DNA of 64,000 bases. Origin: JANQHS01 sp965227315 (GTDB lineage Bacteria > Bacteroidota > Bacteroidia > Cytophagales > CCMP332). Within the stretch, counting starts at the first letter, position 1. Every line of letters starts with the position of its first letter. The position numbers were made by a program, and so were the translations under genes. Below, piece after piece: positions 50,612 to 59,940 of this stretch. The stretch is from NCBI GenBank assembly GCA_965227315.1, contig OZ245737.1, positions 2,914,001 to 2,978,000 on the forward strand, read 5' to 3'. The notes below the pieces were generated by a model. That model made no database searches, was not told where the DNA came from, and saw nothing but the letters and a program-made list of their open reading frames with translations.

Positions 50612-51704
50612 CCTGACCTTAGATATGAATGAGTTTCGCAGGGACCGGGAATTCTATGGAGAAATACCCCTGTTGGTCACCATTAAGAGTTTTGACCTTG
50701 TGGAGATCCGCAAGCGATACCTGGAAAGCAAAAACAGAAAGGATGGTGTAACAGGATCGCTTAAAAGGAGAGAGCCCGGAATGGGCGGGGTGGCATCACT
50801 CATGCTTAGCAAGGGAAGTATCCAAACACAGAACATGCTGATCAGGATGAAAGAGCCCAGGGGGATTTGCCGGTCTGAAAACTATTTGGGAATCTCTTCA
50901 GATTCTGATTTGATCCTTTTTTCAAAGGATGGAAGGAGGGTGATCACGGATCCATGGTTTAGCTATATCCATACCCTTGACATTAACGATGCCGAAAGTG
51001 AACTCATGCTTTCCAGCTCGGGCTTTGATTGTGTTTTTCGTCTTTCCCTTCCGGAAGGAAACAAGGATTGGGAGTGGTATGCCTGGGAAAACGGATTTCC
51101 AACAAGTCAGATGAGGGGCGCAAATGGAGAGGAAATGCTGATTACAAGATCTGAGCTTCAAAGAAACGTTTGGGTAGCGGAGGGTAAGGAGGTCATTTTT
51201 ATCAGAGATCCGAAAACCGACCATTTACCAACGGCAAAAAGAACGGCATTTATTAATTCAGCTCATTATACAGGCTCAGGGGAAATTCTACTCACATTTT
51301 TTCATCTGGGCAAGGTCATGAGCCTGGACCCTGAGACAGGAAAAACAGAACCGATGATCCAGGGGTTGAAAAATCCTCATGGTGGCCGAGCTTATAATTC
51401 AGGGATTATGGCTACGAGTACCGCAGAAGGTCGTGTGATCATCAAAGACCAAGGGAGGGTGTCAAATTATGTATTCTCAAATCTCCCCGGGAAGCCCGAG
51501 AGCCTTGAAGGGATGGAATGGGTACAAAACTCAGTTCCGTATGGTGGTCTTGTGATCAGCATTGATTCCAACAGGAATTGCTTTGTGATCTTTGACCCGG
51601 AGAAAAAATTGATCGATATGGTGCCCTATGATCCCAATTGGGCCTTGCAGGATATGATCATCGGCGACGCTTCGGGATTGGATATCAGTCTATCCAGCGG
51701 ATAA
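50604..51704 (+). CDS. Uncharacterised beta-propeller-like protein
   Basis: 366 residues, no signal peptide, no family I can name with certainty. Several segments look like propeller blades: SYIHTLDINDAESELMLSSSGFDCVFRL, INSAHYTGSGEILLTFFHLGKVMSLDPETGK, GLKNPHGGR and SVPYGGLVISIDSNRNCFVIFDPEKK. The H-x-N/L-D...G..L.x.S and PHGG patterns recall arylsulfotransferase-like or TIGR03032-like propellers, without proof. Coupled to the GT4 gene (8-bp overlap), which suggests a role in glycan or sulfate chemistry; this is inference. The 3' end overlaps the convergent deacetylase by 20 bp. Confidence 0.6.
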   Translation: MPDLTLDMNEFRRDREFYGEIPLLVTIKSFDLVEIRKRYLESKNRKDGVTGSLKRREPGMGGVASLMLSKGSIQTQNMLIRMKEPRGICRSENYLGISSDSDLILFSKDGRRVITDPWFSYIHTLDINDAESELMLSSSGFDCVFRLSLPEGNKDWEWYAWENGFPTSQMRGANGEEMLITRSELQRNVWVAEGKEVIFIRDPKTDHLPTAKRTAFINSAHYTGSGEILLTFFHLGKVMSLDPETGKTEPMIQGLKNPHGGRAYNSGIMATSTAEGRVIIKDQGRVSNYVFSNLPGKPESLEGMEWVQNSVPYGGLVISIDSNRNCFVIFDPEKKLIDMVPYDPNWALQDMIIGDASGLDISLSSG

Positions 51705-52311
51705 CCTCAAAACCCTCGGCAAATTCAACGCCCGCCTGAATTCCCCTGAGTTTGGCCAAACCCTTGATAAATTCCGGGTCCGCATAATTTCTGCCTGTTT
51801 GTGTCTTGAAGCAAGCGATGGAGTCAATTTTCTTCTGAAGCTGAGCTTCATTAACCCGGGAAAAATAATGGTGATGAATTTTTGGTGTATTCCATGGCAG
51901 TTCATATCCGAGGATCGAAGAATGTTTGAAAGCCCTCAGCCCTTCCTCATAAATTATCCTGTGATCCTGATGAATGTCAAAACTCGATGGTACCAGAACA
52001 ATATCCGGATTGATTCTTTTACGCTCCTTGATCAGGACTTCAAGGATTTCCTGTCGATCTCTTGGGAATTCTCTAACCTCGAAGCGATGTTTCACCAAAT
52101 GCTCTGCGGAAACGCCAAGGACTGCCGAAGATTCGGAAAGTTCCCTGTACATCTGATCTTTTTCATATCCCTCTGGCAAGGACTTGTTGCATGGTGAGAA
52201 GGCCATATACCAAACCTCAGCTCCGGCCTCGGCATACTTGGCCACCGTTGCCCCGCAACCAAATTCGATGTCATCAGGATGCGGCGCCAGCGCCAGTATC
52301 TTCTTGCTCAT
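51685..52311 (-). CDS. PIG-L/LmbE family deacetylase
   Basis: 208 residues, zinc-dependent N-deacetylase fold. HPDDIEFGCGATVAKY (metal ligands His11, Asp14) at the start, and SSFDIHQDHRII with the third ligand. Bacteroidota use family members for bacillithiol (BshB1) or for glycan deacetylation. This sequence (short form, GYELPWNTPKIHHHYF) lacks the BshB1 signature, and its neighbours are glycan genes, so a glycan deacetylase is favoured. Start overlaps the upstream YfhO gene by 38 bp. Confidence 0.85.
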   Translation of the reverse strand: MSKKILALAPHPDDIEFGCGATVAKYAEAGAEVWYMAFSPCNKSLPEGYEKDQMYRELSESSAVLGVSAEHLVKHRFEVREFPRDRQEILEVLIKERKRINPDIVLVPSSFDIHQDHRIIYEEGLRAFKHSSILGYELPWNTPKIHHHYFSRVNEAQLQKKIDSIACFKTQTGRNYADPEFIKGLAKLRGIQAGVEFAEGFEVIRWID

Positions 52312-54706
52312 CGGATCTTTTCTTTTTGAATTCCATGAAAATCGTCACCGCAAATAACAGATAGATCAATACAGATCCAGTCAAACCTATTTGGTTTCCG
52401 TTATAGTAGGAGGATGGTTTGAATTTAAATTCAACTGTATGTTCTCCTGAGGGAATTTCAAGTCCTCTCAGAACCCAGTTGACCCTGACTATTTCTGCCT
52501 CCTGCTGATCAATGCTTACCGTCCACCCCTCTGGATAATAGATCTCTGAGAATACGGCAAATCCATCCTTATCGTTTTTTGTTTCGTAGACCAGGTGATG
52601 GGGTTTATAGGAACTGAGCAAAATGCTTTCGCTACCACTCAGGTCATAGTTTTTTTTATCTACAGAAAAATTGGTTTCATCAATAATGGCCTCGGTTCTG
52701 GGTTTGAAATCTCCCAATTCCTCCATTTCTGCGTTTGGGCCTTCTACACCTTTCATCGTGCTGACAAACCAGGCATTTCCAAGTGCTCCCGGGTTTCTCT
52801 GTACCGGATTTTCCTGATCTCTGGTGATCACGTATTTGGTATTCAGCATGTTCAGAACCTGTTGGTTACCGCGTCCGATATGGCGCTCTATTAAATCTTG
52901 ATACCTTCTCATTTTGGTGCCATGATAACCCCCAATGCTCTTATGCCAAAAAGACGTGGTCGCATCGTTAAAGGTGTTTACAGCCAGATTAAGTACCCGG
53001 TAATTCGGGTCCTGATCCTGTAAGATCATTCTATCGGCAGGGGTCTGGCTGAATTGTTCTTCTATCTTTTCCTTGATGAAGTTGTCAGAGTTCAAGAATC
53101 TTTTATCCAGGGTCCATAGGTCCGCGAGGACCAGAAGGCCCAGGATACCAAGCGAGATTTCCCTGCTTGTCTTTTTCATCGCCCAAAGGAGTAGAACTCC
53201 CATTCCTGCAGCGGTAAAGAACAGGGTCCTGATCCAATCCTTTTGGAAAAGAGATTTCCTGTCGGAAACCATTGCTTCAAACAGAGTCGGGTTTTGTTGA
53301 GAAAGTGTATCATCCTGAGGCCCGCCTGTGAAGGAAAATCCCTGTGCCAAAAGAAATATGAGGATCAGGAAGCCAAAATAGCCGCCCGCCACTCTCCAGA
53401 ATTTTTTCTCCTTAATGATGTCGCCAGGATCTTCATTTTCCATCATTTTGGACAGGAATAGAGCTGCACCCAACGGAAAAATGAACTGTGCAATGCTCAG
53501 GGCCATCATAGGTGTTCTGAATTTGTCGTAGCCGGGAAGGATGTCAAACAACAAATTGTTGACAAGGCTGAAGTTTTTTCCCCAAGAAAGCATGATCCCG
53601 ATTCCGGCGGTGACTCCAAGGAACCATGCCGTTTGGCGCGGTAGATATGCGAGCCCGAGAACAAAGAAGAAAACTATGATCGCTCCAAAATAGATCCCGC
53701 CACCGGTGGAAGGGAGGGGGCCCCAGTACATTAAGGATATGGTATATTGTTCTGCCGCATTTTTCCCATAACCCCTTTTAAGCATATCAAAGGTTTCCAT
53801 GGATTTGAAAGGGTATTCGGAAGAACTTCCTCCTCCAGAGGCATTTGGAATGATGATCGAAAGGGTTTCCTGCTTCCCATAGCTCCAGGCAAAGGCATAA
53901 TCCCTGTCTTTTTCCTTGTTCTGAACCTTGTCATTGACCAGCTCCGACCTGGCCCTGTTTGAATATTTTGAGTACTCCTGAACAGTCAGGAGTTTGCCCA
54001 TGTTTGGAAGAAGACCCAGTATACCCACTCCGATAAAAATGCTACCTATAATCCCTAATGTTTTCCAGTCTTTTTCCTTGACATATGGGTAGGCCTTGAA
54101 GCCAAAGAATAGCAGGCCTATGATCACGGAGTAGTAGGCGATTTGATAATGCCCGGACCCGACAAGCAATGCAGCTGCAAGGGAGGCAACCGCCCCCCCG
54201 GAAAGGTATTTTTTCCTAAAGACCAGGTTCATTCCAGCGATCAGCAAGGGCATAAGATTCATGGCCAACACCTTACTGTTATGCCCGGCTTCCATACTAA
54301 CAATGGTAAAAGACGTAAAGGCGAATGCTATAGAGCCTATTCCGGAGATGATGGGATCAACTCTCATGCTCAGGAGCATTACATAAAAGCAGAGCATGCC
54401 GAGAAACATGTGTCCGGCTGGTGGCGGAAGAACCTGATTTATCATCTTGATCGGGATCTTGTGCAACTCACCGAAATGCTTGGTTGAAACCAGGTAAGCC
54501 GGCATTCCTCCGAACATGGAATTGGTCCATAATGGCTCTTCTCCTTCGCTTTCCCTAAATTTTGCCACTTCCATTGAGCCTCCCCTCCATTGCAGTTTAT
54601 CGTTTTGGAAAAGGGTTTTATTTCCGAGAACCAAGGGTTGGAAGAAAAAGGCCGCTAGAATCGCAAAGGCCAGAACAGGAATGTAAGGAAGATATTTTTT
54701 GGTCAT
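52274..54706 (-). CDS. YfhO family membrane protein
   Basis: 810 residues, about 12 membrane helices (for example IPVLAFAILAAFFFQPLVLG at the start, then GGAVASLAAALLVGSG and WFLGVTAGIGIMLSWG) followed by a large soluble C-terminal part and a final helix (LTGSVLIYLLFAVTIF). The pattern matches YfhO/COG4485 proteins, glycosyltransferase-like (GT-C) membrane proteins thought to modify lipid-linked glycans or glycolipids. Located between a deacetylase and an aminotransferase on the same strand. Confidence 0.88.
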   Translation of the reverse strand: MTKKYLPYIPVLAFAILAAFFFQPLVLGNKTLFQNDKLQWRGGSMEVAKFRESEGEEPLWTNSMFGGMPAYLVSTKHFGELHKIPIKMINQVLPPPAGHMFLGMLCFYVMLLSMRVDPIISGIGSIAFAFTSFTIVSMEAGHNSKVLAMNLMPLLIAGMNLVFRKKYLSGGAVASLAAALLVGSGHYQIAYYSVIIGLLFFGFKAYPYVKEKDWKTLGIIGSIFIGVGILGLLPNMGKLLTVQEYSKYSNRARSELVNDKVQNKEKDRDYAFAWSYGKQETLSIIIPNASGGGSSSEYPFKSMETFDMLKRGYGKNAAEQYTISLMYWGPLPSTGGGIYFGAIIVFFFVLGLAYLPRQTAWFLGVTAGIGIMLSWGKNFSLVNNLLFDILPGYDKFRTPMMALSIAQFIFPLGAALFLSKMMENEDPGDIIKEKKFWRVAGGYFGFLILIFLLAQGFSFTGGPQDDTLSQQNPTLFEAMVSDRKSLFQKDWIRTLFFTAAGMGVLLLWAMKKTSREISLGILGLLVLADLWTLDKRFLNSDNFIKEKIEEQFSQTPADRMILQDQDPNYRVLNLAVNTFNDATTSFWHKSIGGYHGTKMRRYQDLIERHIGRGNQQVLNMLNTKYVITRDQENPVQRNPGALGNAWFVSTMKGVEGPNAEMEELGDFKPRTEAIIDETNFSVDKKNYDLSGSESILLSSYKPHHLVYETKNDKDGFAVFSEIYYPEGWTVSIDQQEAEIVRVNWVLRGLEIPSGEHTVEFKFKPSSYYNGNQIGLTGSVLIYLLFAVTIFMEFKKKRSDEQEDTGAGAAS

Positions 54707-54708
54707 TT

Positions 54709-55914
54709 TTATTTGCCCTTTTGAACCAATTCTGCCCGAAAATAGGGAAGCATTTTGAATGAAAGGTCCGGAGAACTTGGAAGAAACAGGATTTCAGAGA
54801 TTATTTCTCTGGCAACGGTGAGTCCATCGGTTTGAAAGCCTTTATAGGGCTTCTGATCGGAGATCAATGGCCAGGCTTCGGAATAGTGCAGACCTTGTAG
54901 CTTAAATTCCTTTTTGAGGGACTTCATATGGTCCTTGTTTCGAACCCTCAGAACTGTTTGCCAATAATTTGTCCTGCACCCCGGTCTTGCTCTTAGGAGT
55001 TCTACTCCGGAGCCTTCGATCATTTTTTCCAGGTCTTTCCAATATTTTTTCCTGGTATTTATTTTTTGTTCTATCCAATCAAGTTCACCGGAAAGAACAG
55101 CCGCATTGAGGTTGGCCATGCGATAATTGAATCCGGCTTCAAAATAAGCCCTCCTTGTTCCAACATCCATCCTGGCGTTATTGGCCAATAGCTTGGCATG
55201 ATGATACAAGGCCTTATCGTTGGTGACAAGACAGCCACCCTGGCCTGAGGTAATGATCTTGTTGCCGTTGAAGGAGAAGACTCCGGCCTTTCCAAAGCTT
55301 CCAAGCTTCTTTTGATCATAAGTCGATCCAAATGCCTGAGCAGCATCCTCGATCAGGTCGATATTGAACTCTCTTGCTATGTCTATGAGGCCGGCAAGAT
55401 CGCATGCGCCACCAAAAACATGGACGGGAAGCATGGCCCTGATCGGTTTTCCGGTCTTCTTGTTAACAGGTTTCCCCCTGCTATTTTGTGTGCAATTCTC
55501 AACGAGGAATTTTCTGACCCTTTCCGGGTCCATGGTAAAATGATCCTCTTCCAGGTCCAGGAAGACGGGATTCGCACCGCTGTGGAAAATCGCATTTGCA
55601 GTGGCTATAAACGAGAAAGGAGTGGTAAGTACCTCATCTCCGGGACCAATACCCAATGCTTTCATGGCCAAATGCAGTGCAGAGGTTCCGGTGATCGTTC
55701 CAAGCACATATCTGACCCCGCATTCATTGGATATCTTGTTTTCAACTTCGGTCAGGTACGTCCCATCTGATGAAAGATCTTTGGAATGCAAGGAATCCAG
55801 TAGTTTCTTCTCGGATGACTCGGGGATCAGCGGTCTGTTCAGATGCATGGCATATTCCGAAGAAAAATGCTTCTGAATTACTTTTTCTATACTTTGTACC
55901 AGTTGTTGTTCCAT
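54709..55914 (-). CDS. DegT/DnrJ/EryC1/StrS aminotransferase (LegC/PseC-like)
   Basis: 401 residues, PLP aminotransferase. TGTSALHLAMKALGIGPGDEVLT near residue 76, PVHVFGGACDL, LIEDAAQAFGS, and the PLP lysine Lys219 in SFNGNKIITSGQGG, a motif typical of LegC/PseC-type enzymes of legionaminic or pseudaminic acid-like sugars. The exact sugar is unknown. It is divergent from the NeuD-type gene with 30 bp between start codons, and is followed by YfhO 2 bp downstream. Confidence 0.9.
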   Translation of the reverse strand: MEQQLVQSIEKVIQKHFSSEYAMHLNRPLIPESSEKKLLDSLHSKDLSSDGTYLTEVENKISNECGVRYVLGTITGTSALHLAMKALGIGPGDEVLTTPFSFIATANAIFHSGANPVFLDLEEDHFTMDPERVRKFLVENCTQNSRGKPVNKKTGKPIRAMLPVHVFGGACDLAGLIDIAREFNIDLIEDAAQAFGSTYDQKKLGSFGKAGVFSFNGNKIITSGQGGCLVTNDKALYHHAKLLANNARMDVGTRRAYFEAGFNYRMANLNAAVLSGELDWIEQKINTRKKYWKDLEKMIEGSGVELLRARPGCRTNYWQTVLRVRNKDHMKSLKKEFKLQGLHYSEAWPLISDQKPYKGFQTDGLTVAREIISEILFLPSSPDLSFKMLPYFRAELVQKGK

Positions 55915-55944
55915 GCAATGGGAAAGGGCGCGTAAATTTAACTA

Positions 55945-56592
55945 ATGAGTAAGGAAAATATTTTGCTGATCGGAGGAGGAGGACATGCACATGCCTGCCT
56001 GCACCTGGCAAGGGTCAATGGGATCAAGCCAGTTGGTTTTGTTGATGATGAAGAAATTCAAAGTGTATCCGGCCTGGGACGGTCCGGAAGTTTGGGTTCT
56101 TACCTAGAAAGCCCTTCGGATCATGCGGTCATCCTTGGGATGGGTGATCATGATCATGGCAAGACCAGGCTCTGGGTATTTGAACTGTTGAATAGGGAAG
56201 GAGTGAAGATCCTTGGCCTTCTGAGCATAGATTCCAACTTCGAGGATCAGGGCTATGCCTTAAGATCGAACCAGGTTTTTTTCAGGACTTTTTTTGGGCC
56301 CGATTGCCTGATCGGTTCGAACAACATCTTTAACAATGGATCCATTGTGGAACATCAGTGTAAGATCGGATCACATTGCCATCTGGGGTTCGGAGCGGTT
56401 TTATCCGGAGGTTGTTTGATCGGAGATCAGGTTTTGATCGGTGCCAATGCCACCATACTTCCCGGAATTGAGATCAACACCGGGAACATTATCGGTGCCG
56501 GATCCGTGGTTGTCCGTTCAATCTATGATTCCGGCGGGATATATGCCGGGAACCCTGCCAGGAAAATTGGAGAATTCGGTTATCAGCTTTAG
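55945..56592 (+). CDS. NeuD/PglD-family acetyltransferase
   Basis: 215 residues. N-terminal Rossmann-like domain ENILLIGGGGHAHACLHLARV and FVDDEE, followed by left-handed beta-helix hexapeptide repeats (IGSNNIFNNGSIVEHQCKIGSHCHLGFGAVLSGGCLIGDQVLIGANATILPG in pieces). These enzymes acetylate the amino group of UDP-amino-sugars made by the paired aminotransferase, which lies just upstream on the other strand. Ends convergent with clpP (4-bp overlap). Confidence 0.9.
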   Translation: MSKENILLIGGGGHAHACLHLARVNGIKPVGFVDDEEIQSVSGLGRSGSLGSYLESPSDHAVILGMGDHDHGKTRLWVFELLNREGVKILGLLSIDSNFEDQGYALRSNQVFFRTFFGPDCLIGSNNIFNNGSIVEHQCKIGSHCHLGFGAVLSGGCLIGDQVLIGANATILPGIEINTGNIIGAGSVVVRSIYDSGGIYAGNPARKIGEFGYQL

Positions 56593-57164
56593 ATCTTCTT
56601 CTCGATGGCATCTACAATGCCATATTTGACTGCCTCATTGGGATCCATCCAATAATCCCTGTCAAAATCTTTCAATACCTTATCGAATTTCTGCCCCGAC
56701 CTTTCGGCCAATATTTTGGCGGACTCTTCCTTGGTCTTCTGAATTTGCAGGGCAGTGATCTCGATATCCGTAGCCGTTCCCTGCATGCCGCCCAGACTTG
56801 GCTGGTGGATCATCACCCTTCCATGTGGAAAAATGGTTCTCCGGCCCTTTTCACCGCAGGCCAAAAGGATTGATCCCATCGAAGCGGCCAGGCCCATGCA
56901 AATTGTTTTCACGGGAGAACTGATCATATTCATGGTGTCAACCATAACCATTCCCGAGGTGACAATTCCCCCGGGGCTGTTGATATAAAATGATATCTCT
57001 TTTCCGGGGTCCTCGGCTTCCAGATATAGTAGCCGGTTGACGATCTTTTCGGCGCTTTTATCGTTCACTTCTCCCCAAAGGAAGATCTTCCGTTGCTCCA
57101 GAAACTTCTTATCGAACTGGACACCCTTAAACTCGTTTTCTTTGTTATCCTTCTTTTCAGCCAT
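56589..57164 (-). CDS. clpP: ATP-dependent Clp protease proteolytic subunit
   Basis: 191 residues. The catalytic triad is Ser95 (AASMGS), His120 (GRVMIHQPSLGG) and Asp170 (DRDYWMDPNEAVKYG), with INSPGG near residue 61. Length is normal for ClpP without long propeptide. The ATG at 57164 gives MAEKKDNKENEFKG. No clpX, clpA or tig gene is beside it in this window, and fabH lies upstream on the same strand, so the usual tig-clpP-clpX cluster is absent here. Confidence 0.94.
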   Translation of the reverse strand: MAEKKDNKENEFKGVQFDKKFLEQRKIFLWGEVNDKSAEKIVNRLLYLEAEDPGKEISFYINSPGGIVTSGMVMVDTMNMISSPVKTICMGLAASMGSILLACGEKGRRTIFPHGRVMIHQPSLGGMQGTATDIEITALQIQKTKEESAKILAERSGQKFDKVLKDFDRDYWMDPNEAVKYGIVDAIEKKI

Positions 57165-57228
57165 TTGGCATCTTATTTTCAGGCCGGCAAATTAAATCCA
57201 GACCCTTTGTTATTACAATAGTTTCAAT

Positions 57229-58227
57229 CTAAAATTGGATCAGGCAGGAAGCCCATGTAAATCCACTGCCAAAGGCCGTCAGGCAAACCAAATCACCTTC
57301 CTTGATCCTTCCCTCTTCCCAGGCCTCTGCCATGGCTATTGGGATTGAGGCAGCAGTGGTATTACCATATTTATGAATATTGCTCACCACCTTCTCCGCA
57401 CCTAAACCAAATTTCTTGGCAATAAATTCCGTGATCCTGGCATTTGCCTGGTGGGGTATGATCAGATCGATGTCCTCAAAGGATCTTTCAGCTGTTTCAA
57501 GTGCTTCCATGATCGCCTCTGGCATACGGGTAACAGCATGTTTGAATACATGGTTTCCGTTCATGTATGGAAAGATCTCTGCATTTTTCACCATGTCTAC
57601 TGTCAGTCTTTCCTTACCGCTAGAACCTGGATTGATCACCGCCAACTCCTCAGCGAATTCTCCCTGGGAATGAAGGTGAGTCGACAGTATCCCTTTTCCC
57701 TCACGGCTTTCCGGAGTAAGAACCGCCGCGCCGGCTCCATCGCCAAAGATCACGGAAACATTTCTTCCCCGGGTGGTCATATCAAGTCCCGATGAATGGA
57801 TCTCTGAGCCGATCACCAAAACATTGTTGTACATGCCGGTTTTGATGAAATTGTCAGCAACCGCGATTGCATAGATAAATCCCGAGCATTGGTTTCTCAC
57901 ATCAAGTGCGCCCACATTATCGAGCCCCAATTCCTTCTGCACCAGAACTCCGCTTCCCGGAAAGAAATAATCCGGGCTAAGTGTGGCGAGAATAACAAAG
58001 TCGATATCGTTTTTTTCAATACCCGCTCGATCTATTGCAATCTCAGAGGCCTTGACACCCATATTTGCCACGGTATCCTTATCGGGATCATAAAACCTCC
58101 TTTCCTTGATTCCTGTCCTTTCCTGGATCCACTGATCGGAGGTGTCCATGATTTTTTCAAGATCCTGATTCGTTACGACTTTTTCCGGCACGTAGAATCC
58201 CATGCCTGCAATTTTCGATCTTCTCAT
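57229..58227 (-). CDS. fabH: Beta-ketoacyl-ACP synthase III
   Basis: First condensation of fatty acid synthesis, 332 residues from ATG 58227. Catalytic Cys114 (NQCSGF), His259 (IIPHQANARI) and Asn289 (KYGNTTAASIP) are all present, and FGDGAGAAVL is typical. A TTG 33 bp upstream in frame would add 11 residues and is less likely. The gene stands alone, without plsX or acpP beside it. Confidence 0.93.
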   Translation of the reverse strand: MRRSKIAGMGFYVPEKVVTNQDLEKIMDTSDQWIQERTGIKERRFYDPDKDTVANMGVKASEIAIDRAGIEKNDIDFVILATLSPDYFFPGSGVLVQKELGLDNVGALDVRNQCSGFIYAIAVADNFIKTGMYNNVLVIGSEIHSSGLDMTTRGRNVSVIFGDGAGAAVLTPESREGKGILSTHLHSQGEFAEELAVINPGSSGKERLTVDMVKNAEIFPYMNGNHVFKHAVTRMPEAIMEALETAERSFEDIDLIIPHQANARITEFIAKKFGLGAEKVVSNIHKYGNTTAASIPIAMAEAWEEGRIKEGDLVCLTAFGSGFTWASCLIQF

Positions 58228-58269
58228 AATCCGTTCGGTTTTGGGCTTTGACTCTCCCAATGAATAATA

Positions 58270-59913
58270 CTAATAACCCTGCTTTTGATAAACAAATTCC
58301 CCGTTGATCATCGTTGCATAGACAATGGGTTCCAGCACCTGTTCAATGGGGATAGTCATGATGTCTTTTTCGAGGATCACCAGATCAGCAAGGTATCCTT
58401 CCCTGATCATCCCCTTCTGATCCTCCTCGAATTGGGAAAATGCTGCCCAGGTGGTCATGCCTTTCAAAGCTTCTTCTCTCGTAAGGCTGTTTTCCATTTG
58501 CCAGCCGGAATCGGGTTGGCCTTCATGGTCCTGCCTCGCCACTGCTGCATAAAATCCATAAAGCGGATTGATATCTTCGACCGGGAAATCACTACCAAGC
58601 GGCAGCACTCCTGCATATGAAAGCAAATTCTTATAAGCGTAGCCATGTCCTACCCGATCGGGCCCTAGTCTGTCTTCTGCCCACCTCATATCCGAAGTTG
58701 CGTGGGTAGGCTGAACGGAGGGAAGGATCTTTTTGGAAAATCTCTTTTGGTCTTCGGGACTTACGACTTGAGCATGTTCGATTCTCCACCTTGGGTCAGG
58801 TTCATGCTGTAAGGCTTCTTCATAAATATTCAGGACGTTGAAGTTTGCTGAATCGCCAATCGCATGGGTATTCATTTGAAGGCCCAGATCTTTGATCATT
58901 CCGGCCAACCTGGATATGGAATCCAGATCGGTGAGCAATAATCCCTTCCACCCCTGACGATCATAATAATCTTCTTTGAGGCATGCACCCCTTGAACCCA
59001 AGGCTCCGTCGGCATATACCTTAACAGATCTCAAGGTAAAACCCGGGTTGACCACCGGACCATTGTTTCGGAGAAATTCAAATTCTTCCACTCCGGGATT
59101 CGACATGGCATAAACCCTGATTTTCAGGCTTCCTGCTTCGGAAAGCTCCTTCATCAGCACCAGGTCCTTTTTTTCCAGGCCACAATCGGCCACATTGGTC
59201 AGTCCTACTTCAAAACACTTTTTCTGACCTTCCTCCATTGCCTGTTTCAATACTTCATCCGTATCCTCAGGGATAATGTCATAAACAATATTCATGGCAT
59301 TATCGATCAGTACCCCTTGGAGTTCTCCGTCCATCAGCATGATCTCGCCTCCGTCAACTTCCTGCCCGGGATTGATTCCGGCTAATTCCATGGCCCTGGA
59401 GTTTGCCCATGCCGCATGTCCGTCAACTCTCCCCAAAAAAACAGGCACATCCGGAAAAGCTTCATCAAGCTCTGATTTATCCGGCATTTGACCACCCCAG
59501 AGTGTTTGATCCCAGCCTCTTCCAAGGATCCAGGGAAGATCAGGGTACTTGTCGCGATAGGTTTTTATCCGGGCGATGCATGCTTCAACGGAGTTGCAAG
59601 CTCTCAGATCTACACGTACAAGGCTCTGAGAATAACCCATGAAGTGAGAATGTGCATCCATGAAACCCGGATAAACGGCTTTGCCTTGCAGGTCCAACTC
59701 TTCCCGGGCTGAATACTTGCCACGGAGTTCAGCCAGTTTTCCCACGAAAACAATTTTTCCGTCATGGACGCCAATGGCTTCGGGGTTTGGGTTGTTTTCG
59801 TCTACCGAATAGATCTTTCCGTTAAATATGATGAGGTCCAGCTTTTCCACGGGTTGGCAAAATGAAATAATTCCGGCAAGGAATACCAGAAGTGATCGTG
59901 AAATTAGATTCAT
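58270..59913 (-). CDS. Amidohydrolase family 3 protein (YtcJ-like), exported
   Basis: 547 residues from ATG 59913, which places the hydrophobic segment LLVFLAGIISFC at the N-terminus; the cysteine looks like a lipoprotein site although the lipobox (IISFC) is not canonical. Metal-binding motifs: PGFMDAHSHFMG (HxH), THAIGD, IEHAQVV and LGSDFPVED. The family cleaves amides or formamides; substrate unknown. Divergent from the small HsdR-N-like gene with 27 bp between. Confidence 0.88.
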   Translation of the reverse strand: MNLISRSLLVFLAGIISFCQPVEKLDLIIFNGKIYSVDENNPNPEAIGVHDGKIVFVGKLAELRGKYSAREELDLQGKAVYPGFMDAHSHFMGYSQSLVRVDLRACNSVEACIARIKTYRDKYPDLPWILGRGWDQTLWGGQMPDKSELDEAFPDVPVFLGRVDGHAAWANSRAMELAGINPGQEVDGGEIMLMDGELQGVLIDNAMNIVYDIIPEDTDEVLKQAMEEGQKKCFEVGLTNVADCGLEKKDLVLMKELSEAGSLKIRVYAMSNPGVEEFEFLRNNGPVVNPGFTLRSVKVYADGALGSRGACLKEDYYDRQGWKGLLLTDLDSISRLAGMIKDLGLQMNTHAIGDSANFNVLNIYEEALQHEPDPRWRIEHAQVVSPEDQKRFSKKILPSVQPTHATSDMRWAEDRLGPDRVGHGYAYKNLLSYAGVLPLGSDFPVEDINPLYGFYAAVARQDHEGQPDSGWQMENSLTREEALKGMTTWAAFSQFEEDQKGMIREGYLADLVILEKDIMTIPIEQVLEPIVYATMINGEFVYQKQGY

Positions 59914-59940
59914 TTTCTCAACAGCTTTATTATTGCAACG

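Noticed and set aside
51685..52311. Calling the PIG-L protein BshB1 (bacillithiol deacetylase)
   Set aside because: The HPDD site is shared by all PIG-L proteins, but the rest differs from BshB1 and the gene sits with glycan genes.
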